A stretch of DNA of 64,000 nt, taken from the NCBI GenBank assembly GCA_021396245.1, contig WNYE01000031.1, positions 62,001 to 126,000 of the forward strand, given 5' to 3'. This document shows, piece after piece, positions 41,692-53,970 of the stretch (its first letter is position 1; each line of letters opens with the position of its first letter). Both the position numbers and the translations under genes were made by a program. Under the pieces are notes generated by a model. That model was not told the DNA's origin. It did not search any database and saw nothing but the letters and a program-made list of their open reading frames with translations. This DNA is from Sporothrix humicola. Lineage: Eukaryota > Ascomycota > Sordariomycetes > Ophiostomatales > Ophiostomataceae.

Positions 41692-43208
41692 CTACAGTTC
41701 CTCGTGCTTGATCTCATCCTTTGGCTCCTCGGCCTTCTCGTCAGCCTTTTCGTCAGCTGTCTCTTCCGTCTTCTCCTCGACCTTCTCCTTCTTTGCCTTG
41801 ACGACCAGCTCCTCGGGCAACTTGCTCTTCTTGCCCTCGCCCATCCGAATGTCGTCGATCCACTTCTCAATCGACTCCTGCGACAGGTCGGCACCGCCCT
41901 CGAACTTGCGGAACCACGAGCGGCGGGCATTCACCGCCACCAGCTGCACACCGTCGGCCGGAGCCTCAATCTCCATTGCGGCGAGGAGATGCGATGATGC
42001 CGGGTTGGTCGAGGGGATGGCGTAGAATGGGAATAGAGCACGTTTTTGCTGCGCAAACTTGTGGGCAATTTCGGCTAGATGGTCGAGTGCCTCCTTGGTC
42101 TTGGCCGAAGCAGCCTCGTCGGCGCCGAAAACGAGCACACACGTGGGTGCCTTGTCGCTGAGGCAGCCGTTCTGCAGCTTCTCGATAGTGTGGACGGTCG
42201 GAATAGGCAGAGCGCTCTCGACAATGACAGGGGCCGTCTGCTGAGTCGGGGTCTCGGTCGTCTCGGCCGGCTCTTCCTTTGTCTCCTTCTCCTCAGCCTT
42301 CTCAGCCTTCTCGGCCTTCTCGGCTTTCTTTGCTTTCTCCTTCTTTTCAGCCTTGGGCTTCTCCTCCTTCTTAGCCTTGGGCTTTTTGGCGTCCAGATCA
42401 ACCGGTGGGTTCGGCTCAGCGACCTGCGAGAAAAACTCAATCATGTCCTTGAGCTTGAACTTGCCGTCGTGGACAAGCGGCGTGGCGTCGTCGCCCTCGG
42501 GTAGGATAATCAGAGTGGGGAACTTAGTGACACCATACTTGGCCACCGTTGCTGCCTCCTTGTTGCGAACTTGGCCGACGGCGATGCTTCCCAGAAACTC
42601 CGTGGCCAGGGCCTTGGTGCTCGGCGACGTCGTGCCCTTTTCGGTAAACAGAAGCGCCTTGGCGCCCGTCGTTGATTCCAAAAAGCCGTCGAGTGTCGCG
42701 TCCGTCACCTTGACGACGTGGTTGTTCATTTGCGACGTCACAGCCTCGACGATTTCGGCCGCACTCCGGCCCCGCTCGTAATTGTCAATTACTGTGCGCC
42801 GGCCCTTGGTCCGCTCCTTGGGCGGCCGGGCGATCTTGAGCGTGGGGAAGCCTTGGACGCCCGAGCACATAGCCTTGTTTTCTTCGCAGTTGATGGCCAC
42901 GACGTTGGCGAACCCCTCGAGGCTCTTGGCTGCCTTCTCGTACTGCGGCTTGAGGTTCTTGCAGTGGCCGCACCATGGCGCATAGTACTCGATAATCTAG
43001 ACTAGAGTCAGGAGTCCGAATATGATGGACGAACACGAAAAGTGGAACCCACCGTTGTCTTGTTGGACTCGTTGATGAAGCGATCGAATTTCGCCTTGTT
43101 GTTGAACTGTAGGACGGGCGAGTTCTTCGGGTAGAGGGAATCCTGGGCTGCCGCGGTCTGGAGCGTTGAGATGGTGGCCAGGATGGCCAACAGCGTCTTG
43201 GTATACAT
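41692..43208 (-). CDS. ER thioredoxin-domain protein disulfide isomerase, Mpd1-like
   Basis: Endoplasmic-reticulum oxidoreductase that forms or isomerises disulfides. Exons 43208..43053 and 42996..41692 with a 56-bp intron (GTGGGT donor, CTAG acceptor) give 486 residues. The signal peptide is MYTKTLLAILATISTLQTAAAQ. The single a-type thioredoxin domain has the active site APWC61GHC64. A second, redox-inactive thioredoxin-like domain follows (about 140-240; VTKFPTLIILPEGD). Next is a Lys/Glu/Ala-rich linker with AEK repeats (about 250-290), then another domain region and a second charged tail ending KHEEL. HEEL is a plausible variant of the HDEL/KDEL retrieval signal. The first domain resembles yeast Mpd1; the long charged linker is typical of filamentous-fungal orthologues. 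It is divergent from VTA1. Confidence 0.9.
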
Positions 43209-43983
43209 ATTGTCGGTTGTTGGGGTGTAAGTGGATGGGAGGATGTCGATTTGGAGAAGTCGTGATAGTTGATGGAAATGAAGAAAAGAAAACTTGGGCA
43301 CAACAATATTTAAATAAACGAGACACAATAAAAGAAGCTAACGCACGAGGCTCGCACAAATCAATAGAAGAAGAATGAAATAAACATCACAAGTCCCTGG
43401 GACGGATAAGTGGACAATGGTCAGCTTTATGTGTGTTGGTGAACTCGATGACACGGCAAAAAAGGCCAGCGTGGAGTGTTCTGCAGCCACGGCAGGAAGG
43501 TCCCGTTGGTTGATCCGCACATTTTGGCGGCAGAACTCGTGACCGCTTTCTGTACTAGCCAAAAGCGGGTCAGCAGCACAAAGCTAGCTCCACACCGCTT
43601 TCAGAGCACACTGTACTTGCCTCGTGGTGGGTGCTCATTTCGAAATTTAGCGGGGTCAATCGCACCTGCCTGGACTGCCACAGCCCGCGTCACAGCAGGT
43701 ACCTAGAACAAGGCAGGCGCAATTAGATACAGCTACAGAAGGCTAGCGCCATTGCTCATTACACAGCAGCACCTGCCAATTCGCGCGGCGCACTTGCTCC
43801 GTATTTGCCCATCAGGCTGCCTCGTTTCTACAACTTGGATTCCTCACCAGATAACATCATCGCATCATCAACCGCAGTCATTGTTGCCAACTGAAAGTCA
43901 TATACAACGATATCAACCACCTCTCACTTCTGTCACCGCCTGCGACAAAACCTACAACACACAAACCCCTCATACTCGTTGCC
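43209..43983. promoter_or_regulatory. Divergent promoter, PDI-like gene / VTA1
   Basis: 776 bp between the two start codons. No gene and no recognisable operator; there is a C/A-rich leader before VTA1. Confidence 0.5.
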
Positions 43984-45319
43984 ATGGCCGACGCTCTCGC
44001 CAGCCTCCGGCAGGCTGATGCCAACCTCTACAAGACGGCGATGCGCGCCGAGCAACTGCAGAGCGCCGAGCCCATCGTGGCTTACTGGTGTATGTCCATG
44101 CCGTCGATTTTGCGATCATCATGTTTGCACCGTCACTAACTCTCTAGGCGACTACTGGGTGCTCAAGCAGATCCTCAGCAAGGGCCTCCACACATCCTCA
44201 CCCGATATCCTCGAATACAGCACCAAGCTGATGAATCGCATGGAACACACAAAGGAGACCCGCGGCACCGAACCGGCGATCGCAGACGACACGGCGGGCC
44301 AGGCATACATTGAGCAGTTTGCACAGAAGCGTCTCGACAGCGCCCAAAACGTCGTCAAGGCCAACAAGGTCACGGCCACGACGGCCAACACTTTTGACGC
44401 CGCGGCAACTCTCTTTGGTCTGGTCAATATCTGGGGCACGCCCGACACGGAGACGATCCAGAAGATCAAGTACGCCAAGTGGAACGCCACGCGCATCCTG
44501 CGTGCCATCAAGGATGGCAAAGACCCCAACGAGTCGAACCCGAAGCCTGACGAGCTACCGGCACAAGACGACGAGAGCGCTGCCCTTTCCCCCGCTTCCG
44601 AAATCCCACCTTCCGCTCATGCCAGTGCGCCCCGGCCAGTGACGATCGAAGACGAGGCAGACGACCACCACACACAGGCCCCACCGCCAACTGAATCCCG
44701 CACACGGCGCGACTCGGCCGGTGTCTCGTTGCCTCACAGTCCCGCATCGTCGGCGGGCGGAAATGTGCCAGTCGGTTCTGGCGGCGTTCCCAACCTCCCT
44801 CCTCCAGCAAGCGGTCCTCTGCCATCCTTTGGCTCGCCGACAGCACCTCCCGCCGCGGCTCCATCCCCGACTATCTACACGCAAGACCCCGACGTCTCAG
44901 TCCCGCCGGCCAACTTCTCTCCGACTGTTCCCACTTTCAGCCCCCAGACCGCACCTCCCGATTCTTTCTACCAACCGCCCCCACAGCAGCCTTCTGCACC
45001 ACCGTCGGCACCACCTTCGGCTCCGGTCAGCGGCGGCTACTTTGCCGGCGCCAGCCCCGCACAGCCGCCTTCTGCCCCGCCCGCAGCAGCAGCGACGGGC
45101 TACCCGCCTGCCTATAACAGCCGCGTCGTGCCCCAGCCCTCGGCCCCGCCACCGCCATCACAACCCTCTGCACCCGTCAACGGTGCGGCCGTTGACGACC
45201 TCGCCATGGTCAACGCCCAGAAACACGCAAAGTGGGCCATTTCCGCCCTCAACTTTGAAGACGTTCCAACGGCTGTGCGGGAACTGCGGAAAGCTCTGCA
45301 ATTTTTGGGGGTCGCATAA
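43984..45319 (+). CDS. VTA1: ESCRT regulator Vta1 (LIP5 homologue)
   Basis: Activator of the AAA-ATPase Vps4 in ESCRT-III disassembly and multivesicular-body sorting. Exons 43984..44089 and 44148..45319 with a 58-bp intron (GTATGT donor, ACTAAC branch, CTAG acceptor) give 425 residues. The N-terminal Vta1 domain (about 1-160) has MADALASLRQADANLYKTA and, across the junction, EPIVAYWCDYWVLKQIL, then NTFDAAATLFGLVNIWG. A long Pro/Ser/Ala-rich disordered linker covers about 175-375, with PSAPP repeats. The C-terminal Vps4-binding helices read HAKWAISALNFEDVPTAVRELRKALQFL. The domain order and length match fungal Vta1 proteins. Confidence 0.95.
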
Positions 45320-46339
45320 ACCACCAAAAAGGGTGGGGTGGTTCTGGGTGGGTTTGTGCTCTTCATAGAAACCGTCTTGCGACATACTGTTTGAGTTTGA
45401 CAATATTTCCCATTTTTAGCGTTGTTGTATTCACTAAAGTCATTTAATGTCAAGTTTGTTGCATTCTTACATAATCCAATGCTTTCTCGCCGTGTTAGTT
45501 GCTTCTTCCTTCAAATTTGTGATCTCCCATATTCACTCCTTCCTCGCGATGGTGTTTTTGTGTCCCCTGGATTTTTACTTATGATGGCCGTTCCTGCCTC
45601 TTTCGGGTGAACTGCCATTCATCCCTTCCCATTTCGTTCCGCAACGGAAAGTTCCACCGTCACCCCTTCCCAAAGTTAATCATCAACGTGCGTTTGTTTT
45701 GATTTCACTGAATATCCAGCATTCTCCCTACTTTTCTTATCTTCTACGTTTTCTCTGTTTCTTTTCCCTTCACATTTGATCCGCCGACACCAGTTTTGCT
45801 CTCACCCAACGAATTGTCACAGACACGAAACCCCTGCCTCTACCACGGACCATGTCGGACGCATCTATTTCATCACGTACCATTTGGGGGCCAAAAGCAT
45901 GCTGGATGTTGCATGCACTGCCTTGACCCCCCCCATTTTGCCGCCCGCCCCTCCTCGACTTCACGGGCCTGTTTTGAAGGCCGCATTATCACACAGGAAA
46001 ACATACTGTATGCCACACGAAGAAAGTCAACCTCAAGAGTCGAGGCTCGCTTGCGTACAACCAACAGACAACGCGCAGCCCATGTCGACTTGCCTGCATA
46101 TGCACATGTCCAGTATGTATTTTCGTCACACAGAGGAGCAGCTGGCTGGACTCTTGCCATAGTCCTCCACGCCGCACTCAATCTATTTCGTTCTGCCGTC
46201 TCCCATCTGGACCGGCTTGAAACTTGAGGGGTTGGCTCTTCCCAGCAGGCAGACAAACTTGATCCTCGACACACCTATTCTCTCTTCCTGATCTCGGTCA
46301 ACTTCCACGCACAAGCTGCAATCTTTGCAATACATCTCG
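45320..46339. other. Intergenic region
   Basis: No supported gene; T-rich and C-rich stretches and a C8 run near 45928. The right end is the 5' leader of the NLR gene. Confidence 0.5.
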
Positions 46340-46415
46340 GTGAGTCGTTCTCATGCTGTCCTGTCATATTAGCACCCGATAGGTTATAGATTTTGGGCAC
46401 TAACTTGACAAACAG
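46340..46415 (+). other. 5'-leader intron of the NLR gene
   Basis: GTGAGT donor at 46340, CACTAAC branch near 46399, and AACAG acceptor ending at 46415, about 106 bp before the ATG. All three signals are strong. Confidence 0.7.
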
Positions 46416-46521
46416 GCTGGATCTCAACGCTCGCAATCTTCGCTCCTTTCTTCATCTAGGGTCACCCTTCTCATTCACTGCCTCAAACACCACCTTTGTC
46501 ACACATTCCTCCACCAAAGAA

Positions 46522-49500
46522 ATGGACCCCATTACCGCCCTGTCCGTCGCTGCCGCGGCTGGACAGTTTGTTACCTTCGCCTACGACCTAGCCAAAGGCA
46601 CTGCTGAGCGGTACAAGTCGATCGAGGGCGCCGATAAGCGCCATATTGCTATTGCCGAAGACGCAAAGCAGATCAACCAACTTCTCAGCGCCCTATCAGT
46701 CGAAAAAAATACGGCTGGAATATCTGGATCGTTCTCGAGCCACTACGCAGCATCTCCTCTCACCAAAAGGCTCGATACCATTATCGACGAGTGCAATACC
46801 GTGGCCACCGAACTGAGCGCATTGCTTGATTCCATGACAATCAAGCCTTCTGAGAAACGGAGGATAGTGGCCAGCATGCGAATCACATTTCGATCAATGC
46901 GAAAAGATGCAGACGTCACTTTGCTTCACGAGCGTTTACGTGGGCTTAGAGAACACGTGAACAGCTGCTTGATCGTGTTACTTTGGTATGTACACGCCGG
47001 ACGACTGTCTATTGCCATGGCGATTCAAAGATCGCCACATGACGAAGACTTTTGTTGCTAACACAAATAGTACGGACTCGGCATGGACGAAAAACGCAGT
47101 GGAAAAAATGTCAGAAGGATTGGAATCCCTCGAAAAGGAAACACACACCCGTTCACTGGATACTCGGCCACTGAGCGCCATGGCAGATGATATCACGTCT
47201 CGAATCACCAGTACGAATACTATCACGCCAGAGACTGAGAGTCTGATCGCCGATATGGCTCGGGATGCGCGAAACATTCGGGCCCAGTCAACTCTTCTGC
47301 GCAGTTTCTACTTTCCTGGAATTTATTCACGAGGGGACGAAGTCACTTCAGCGCACGAGAAAACGTTCATGTGGATATTCGACATGGACAGTGACGTACT
47401 ATCAGACGACAACGAGTCGGCCGACGAGTCAGATCATAATAGGAAAGCCACCGTCAAGCACGTCGAGTTGAAGGACGGCCATATTAACGAAAATCGAGAC
47501 GAGACTGCGATTCAATCTGCCCCAATGACGGAACTCTTAAAACCACAAAAGCCCGCCAAACAGCCCGAGCCTTGGACCAAAGAGGCTTTGATACAATTGC
47601 ACAAAGAATTTGAATACGACAGCTACAGCAGCGACGAAGACTTTTGTTTCAAGTCCGAACTCGTGAGACTTAGGATGCCTGATAAGGAGTACAATGGTGT
47701 TGACTCAGACGAAGAACGTGCCTCCTCATTCCGATCAGACCATTTATTCAAGTCTTCGAGCCCTAGAAACACTATTGCGAGTGAGACATGGCACTCGTTT
47801 CAAAATCTTGCCAGAAATACTGGATTTGTCACATGGCTAAGGACAGGTTCAGGGGTGTACTGGATCACTGGGCTACCCGGCAGTGGCAAAAGCACTCTGA
47901 TGAAGTTTGTCTATTCACATGCTATAACCCGTGAATCACTCTTGTGTTGGAAAGGAGAAACAAAGAAACTGGTCACAGCAAGCCACTACTTTTGGGCTGC
48001 AGGGCTTTACAAGCAAAGGTCACAGACTGGATTTTTGAACTCCATTTTGCACCAGCTGACTGCGATTTTGCCTCGCATCGTGGAATCTGTCTGTCCAGAT
48101 CGTTTCAATGTCTACATGAGTACAACCGGGGGGACATGGTCTACGGGAGAACTCTGGGGGATGCTCAGCCAGGCATTGTCTGAAGCTAGCAATCATTCCA
48201 TCAAAGTCGTTTTGTTTATCGACGGGTTGGACGAATGTTTAGACAAAGATCACGACGAGCTCCTCGGCCGTATAAAACTCCTAGCATCATTGCCGCATGT
48301 GAAAATATGCGTTTCTAGTCGGGACTGGGCAGTGTTTTCCAGACACCTCCTGTCCTCAAGCACAGTTCCGGTTATGAAAATATATGTGCACGAATATACC
48401 TACGACGATGTTTATCGGTACACCAAGGACAAGCTGGACGGTGGGAAACAGCCATCACTTTTCGCCCCAACACCACAAGAGAGACGAACATTGGTGAAAC
48501 ACGTGGTTGATCGAGCCGAAGGCGTGTTTCTATGGGTTAGTTTGGTGTGCAAGGAGCTCCTTCGTGGCTATGATAACGACGACTCTTGGGACATGCTCTC
48601 GCAGCGATTAAACTCTCTTCCGACTGGCTTGGAATCCTATTACAGGAAAATGGTGGACAGCATTGACCCAATATATATCGACGATTTCGGGATGCTTGTC
48701 TCAGCGATGCTCTTTGGATCAGAAAGACCGCAGTCTAACATGGGTCTTGCCGACTTTGGACAGGGCAAGAAGAGTTGGACAATCCATGATGCAGTTGAGA
48801 TTGGACCATGCCTGACAAGGCGCCAGATAAAAGCTCGTGTGGCCGACCTGGTTGAGGTCATATACTACCGAAGAAACTTCATCCACCGCACGGTACGAGA
48901 CTTCCTGCGGGAAAGACCGCAAATGGTACAGATTAGGCAAATCATACAGCGCAACTCGTTCCACCCCGCATTATACTGGTTTCGTCAATGCGTGAGAGGC
49001 TACTTTCAAAAACGATCTCGGTACCTGGAAGACCAGCCTCCGTCAATATGGGATGCACTTAATTGTCTTCGCATATATGAGAGGCAGGCAAAGGCAACAG
49101 ATGAGGCATTTCTTGACGCATTAGAAGAAATATTTTCCGGGAAGGTGATTGATGGAGTAAAGTGGACAAAGGGAACCATGCTTTCCGTGGCAATTGAAGC
49201 AGGTCTTGATCTATACGTTGCTTCGGTGTTGAAGCGTCGAAGTCACGACCTGCCCGAGCACCTTTTCGCTAGGAGGACAACGATTTTACCAAGGGCGTGG
49301 GACAACTTGTTAACAACCGCTAAGCACGGCCAGAGCAATGCAACGACAACGCCGTTGGCAATACTTCTTTCGGCCGGTTGTGTCAGAGCTCATAGGCGGC
49401 GCTATAGAATAGCATCGTTTGCGGATGCCCACCCCCGAGTTGACGAGAAGATGATCCAGCTGCTGGTCCCATTTGGTATACCTAGCATGGAACGTGTGAA

Positions 49501-50482
49501 CTGCCTACCACCGATCGGCCTCGACAACACCTGGCAATATTTACTGCACATTGTACGCCATGGAGCAACCTTCGACGACTTTTGGTCGACAGACCGTTAC
49601 TCTTTCAACGCGTTGCGTGTCATAGCCAAGAATGGCGACATATGCGATCACTTCTTTGACAAGAGAAGCTGGCTACCAGTTGACAGGGTAGACTGTTACG
49701 AGCTCAGACAACAGTGGCTATCAGTTCTAGACGTTATACAACATCGGCGACAACAGAGGCATCTGCGTGGCTGGAAAGTACCCTTTCCAGCACTGACACA
49801 CTGGCATTGCTATGTCAAAGGATGGCTCGCTATCGCATACGTCACGTTATTAGCCCCTCGCACAGAGCATTCTCACAGAGAAGCAGAGATTTCGACAGCC
49901 AAGTGGGTTGTCCGTAACAGAGAGGTATACAATGACGGAAACGACTTTCGTGCTCCGCAAACACTTCCTCTATGGTGGTCAATGTTGCCATACCAGCTAG
50001 ACAGCTTCTGTAAACTGTCATGGCCACCAGTGTGGCTCAGTATCTTATCGTTGCTCTTCAGATCTCTCGCACCTTTTTTGTCCATGTCCGTACCACGGCT
50101 GAGAGGATGCGGTAGCTCGATTTTGACAGAAACGCTTCCAGTATGGTTTCATAATTCACTCTGTGAGCAGACGTCACGACTTCTCATCACGTACATTACC
50201 TTGTGGGTGGTATCTGTTGGGATATGCATCTACAGACGACGGATCGAGTACTTGCGGTGGTTTTATTTGGAACAAAAGGTGCAAGATGATCTCGGACGGC
50301 GTAGGTCATCAAGGGGTACACAATATTACACCACACAATTTGAGCACGCCAATAGGGTTCAAATGAGGAGGGCTAAGGCGAGAGAAGCTGACATTATAAA
50401 CATTGCAGCAGAGGCACGGGTGCGGAAACTGGTCATTCCATATTTTGTTTCGTTCCTCCTGTTATGGTCAGTCTTTGGCTGA
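46522..50482 (+). CDS. NACHT/STAND NLR-like receptor
   Basis: Fungal STAND receptor, a class that includes heterokaryon-incompatibility and cell-death regulators. Exons 46522..46985 and 47071..50482 with an 85-bp intron (GTATGT donor, GCTAAC branch, AATAG acceptor) give 1291 residues. The N-terminus MDPITALSVAAAAGQFVTFAY is the fungal STAND N-terminal helical domain (Helo-like/SesA type), covering about 1-160. An acidic linker follows. The NACHT domain begins near VYWITGLPGSGKST (P-loop at 422-430) and has Walker B VVLFIDGLDE (about 534-543). A winged-helix/DUF7791-type region contains DFGMLVSAMLFGSE and FIHRTVRDFLRE. No WD40, ankyrin or TPR repeats are visible. Instead the C-terminus has about three hydrophobic segments, possibly membrane-spanning (around 1125-1160, 1188-1205, 1275-1290). 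Ligand and partner are unknown. Confidence 0.88.
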
Positions 50483-50755
50483 CCAATGGCGCTGGAATAG
50501 TTTTCATAGTTTCGCGTCTGAATAAAAAATATACATTGTACCATTGTCAAATTTCTGAGGTAGCATAGTGACCCCCATATGCCTCTTAGCTTTTCATAGT
50601 TCCTTCTGTATAATCGGCGGACTTTTTAAATTCGCTAAACGTTAAAGAACCGTCGTGTCCCGAATGGAAGATACACAGACTTTGCAATAATAATATAGAT
50701 AGTTTATATTCTGACCTTTGATGTATTAATATAAGCGGCGCTGTCTTGCCGGAGC

Positions 50756-51313
50756 TCAATTTTTTTTAGACGGCTGAACAGTAATAGGCTCGTGTGCAGA
50801 GTCTAAATACTCTATATTGTCTTCAGTCAATGCTTCTCCTCTATGGATACAGTAAATAAATGCGTGCAGCTCTATTGTGCCGTCCACCGTAAAGGATATT
50901 CCGTCCGGAAATGTGAATATAATGTCCGCCAGGTTTGTCTTATAATCTGGAATAACCACGCAAGGTTCTCCGGCCGCCACAAACACAAGACATTTTCTTT
51001 GACTGCAAGCAAGCTCCGGGGGCTCGAAGAATAAGCGAGTAAAAAGCTTGCGGTACCTGGTGGTATAATCTCCTTCACAAGAGTACCTAATTGTCATGTG
51101 TTCTTTCATATCTTCGTTCATGGCTGGATGCCTTGTTATGACAATTCGGACCTTACTCTCATCGTTCAAATACTGCGACTCTGTTCTCATCAATCTGTGG
51201 CGTCGAGAATTAGACAAATGATCGGCACATGGTGTTCCAGGAGCAAGACCCCCAGTAACGAGGGAAGAGAGAGGATGATCTTGACGAATCATTAATCTAT
51301 CACTGGAACCCAT
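50756..51313 (-). CDS. Hypothetical protein in AT-rich island
   Basis: 185-residue intact frame from a real ATG. No family recognised. Features: a basic N-terminal third, a Cys near TIRYSCEGDYTTRYRK, the hydrophobic strand CLVFVAAGEPCVVIPDYK, a possible beta region DIIFTFPDGISFTVDG, and an acidic end. Codon use is AT-richer than in the GC3-biased housekeeping genes. It could be a real accessory gene or a chance frame; length and varied composition favour a real gene slightly. Confidence 0.4.
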   Translation of the reverse strand: MGSSDRLMIRQDHPLSSLVTGGLAPGTPCADHLSNSRRHRLMRTESQYLNDESKVRIVITRHPAMNEDMKEHMTIRYSCEGDYTTRYRKLFTRLFFEPPELACSQRKCLVFVAAGEPCVVIPDYKTNLADIIFTFPDGISFTVDGTIELHAFIYCIHRGEALTEDNIEYLDSAHEPITVQPSKKN

Positions 51314-52362
51314 GAGTGAAACTGGATGAGGTGAAGTCTGTGTGGGAAGCTGGTAGGTGCTGGTTTGTCTTATGAATCATATGCTTGGCGCGTTAATACG
51401 TACTTGGGTTCAACGGGTATATGTGGGTGCCAGGTCTTTTTACGGGACATTGAAGTCTTTACGACGGTGCAATTTATACGTTATCTGAGGTTTGCATGTC
51501 ACGACTATAAATCTTTGAGCAGTCGCACTATCAAAAATACAACTTCAAGTGTTTGATATGCTTTGAAACTCATCGAATCTTGGTTATTCTTTGACATAAT
51601 TCTCTATAAACAGCCCACGGCGAGACTTAAATGATATATCGCGCTTGCTTTGAGTCTTATGTCTTTGAAGTATTTGGGGCAGCGGGCTATGTTTAGTGTT
51701 AATTATATTTGCCCTTCATAGGTAAAGGGCAGAGCAAAAGAAATCCGTGAAAGACACGGGGGGCGGTTTATATATTTATTACACCGTGCTTACTATTTAT
51801 TACTACTCCGTGGACCGCGCTTCTAGGGAGTTTGGGGCCCAAAACACTCTTTCGCAGAACAAAGGAGGGAATTGCATGCATTGTTTACATCTGCCCCTTG
51901 CATTCAAAATGCCGCCTTGCAGAACTCCACTGCTTTGTCTTTGTTCCTAACGGCTATTAATGGCCTGTAATATTATCCTCCTTTGGTGGATAGTACAAAT
52001 TTAGTTAGAAAACCATTTGGTCGTATATAGGCCAAACCCATGGATGTGTTAAAGGTCGGGGGAGACCTAGTACAAAGTCGACTTAGGTTTATGCGTATAA
52101 CGACAAGAATAACACCACATATATTGCATCCGATGAGGTACATACGTCTACGGCCAATAAATGTAAAGGATGTACATATATTCTGGTAGTTATGTATTTT
52201 ATTACTAAAGAAAAGTGACTGATGGATGAGCAAATCATGTCAAGCTGAAGAAGGCAACAATGCCGTCGACCTGAGTACTATATTAGTAGACAAACGGCAC
52301 GGGCCCTCCCATATCACATATCCTACCCGCCAATGTGACAGGAAATACTTCAACTACCCGTC

Positions 52363-52961
52363 TTACTTGGAAACATTAATGGGGACAGAAAAGTAAGCAA
52401 TGGTGCCATCGCAGTTACCCTCTGTCACCCATTGCATGGATTCGTTACCCGGAAATCCAGGGCCTTCTCCGTAACCGCTTCCCATAATGTAGGCAACCAA
52501 GTGCAGAGGGAATGGTACTTGGTAAGTTTCTCCTCTGACGAAGCCACCGTTAGGGTCTCCCGTTAGGTTGATAGCATGGTCAGGTGCCATTGGAAAATTA
52601 TGGGAAGGTAGTTCTATGAGCGAGACTAGTAGTTTGAAGTGTGTCTAATGCGTTGATATCACCTGTTTACTGATGTTGGTGTTTGTGTTTAAATCCATTG
52701 CATTGCTGTCGACACCATGGAGACTTTATATACCGAAGAGTAGATCTCGTCCACATGAGTCTGAATACGTAATATGGATACATACTGGTATGATCCTGGA
52801 AACATCATTTTATGATTGAGGCAACTGTTTTCAACGATGGGTCCACTATCCCTTTCTCGCACAACCGTGGTTCTTATCATGGACGATGCTTGTTCAGGAT
52901 GAGAGTTTACTCCATTGATGGGCACAGGGTGACAGACAGCGTTACCTCAATCCGGGTAGAA
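52363..52961 (-). other. Possible multi-exon gene fragment
   Basis: Two minus-strand open blocks look like exons of one gene. 52961-52689 encodes CHPVPINGVNSHPEQASS, later NHKMMFPGSYQYVSILRIQ and VDEIYSSVYKVSMVS. 52643-52363 encodes FKLLVSLIELPSHNF, then INLTGDPNGGFVRGETYQV and GYGEGPGFPGNESMQW, ending VPINVSK. A TAG acceptor-like site (CGCATTAG) precedes the second block. No start exon or family was found. Confidence 0.25.
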
Positions 52962-53432
52962 ACAAAACCAAAGAAGGACGAGAAAAAGAAATGAAAAAGA
53001 AAGCGTACGGAAAAAGAGGAAGACGGGACACATGGGGCCTTGACCAGATTTTATTCAAAGGATGACACTAATATGCCGACATGATGCATTTTGATTGGTC
53101 GCCTGCTTGTATTATCGTGAGTGGATCCCAGCCTCGTACGGTGTTGTGTGAAAGCACCATCAACCTTGAACAAAGATGCGCGCATCACGTTTTGATTTTA
53201 TGTGTTTTTATTTTTTTTAGGACAAAGTATATTTCAACTATCTAATCTTAGATACTATATTTTCATGTGTTTCAACATATTTTTGTAACAAAGATTGCAA
53301 ACAAAGACAGCCCGGTGATCCCTCGCTCTATCCCGTCTTTTCTCCCTGCGCCCAAATCGTCCACATATAGATCCAGTCGGCCCCCACGGCTGTTTGCCAC
53401 CCCAAACTCATCTGGTCTGGACGTCTTCCGTT

Positions 53433-53970
53433 TCACGATTGTGCTGCAGTACTATTTGCTTCCGTGTCGTCTTCCGCATGGTGGCCATTCATATGCGATT
53501 TAACGTTGATGCCCACCCGGATGGTCCTTGTGAGTAATTCAGGCTTCTCGTCCGGTAAGAACTTATGGTAGGCAAACAAGAGGAGCTTTAATTGCTGTTG
53601 CTTGCCGGGAGGATCAAGGTTAAAGTTTTTGATTAAAAAATCCAGGATGCAAATCGACCCATCGTTGGTGGGCTCACCAGTAATCTCCACCGTGTTATCG
53701 AAGCGCCTGAAACCCTGTCTGTTGATACTGTCTATCATTGTAATGACGGCGTAGTTATGGAAGGTTTGGAACATAGAACTCTTGATCCCATATTTAAACG
53801 TAATGGGCTGATTCTGTCCTTCTCCGGTATAAAGCTCTGTGATCCCAAGGTCGAAAACTGCCGCGGTCGAGAAACTAAGAATTGGTTCTAATCTGTTCAG
53901 CTCTTCTGGGTTTATGATCTCAAGAAGGGTACTTTGAAGGGCATTGCCCTCATGGCTAGTATTACTTTCT
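53433..53970 (-). other. Possible 3' exon of an unrecognised gene
   Basis: A minus-strand frame open from about 53970 to the stop at 53433 encodes roughly 178 residues, including NPEELNRLEPILSF, VFDLGITELYTGEGQNQPI, then MFQTFHNYAVITMIDSI and RRFDNTVEITGEPTNDG. No ATG opens the frame at its head, where an acceptor-like CATAG occurs (53966). The first internal ATG is at 53774 and would give 113 residues. No family is recognised. Confidence 0.35.

Noticed and set aside
45796..46227. Open frames upstream of the NLR gene
   Set aside because: Lie in the leader/promoter, no motif, and overlap each other in several frames.
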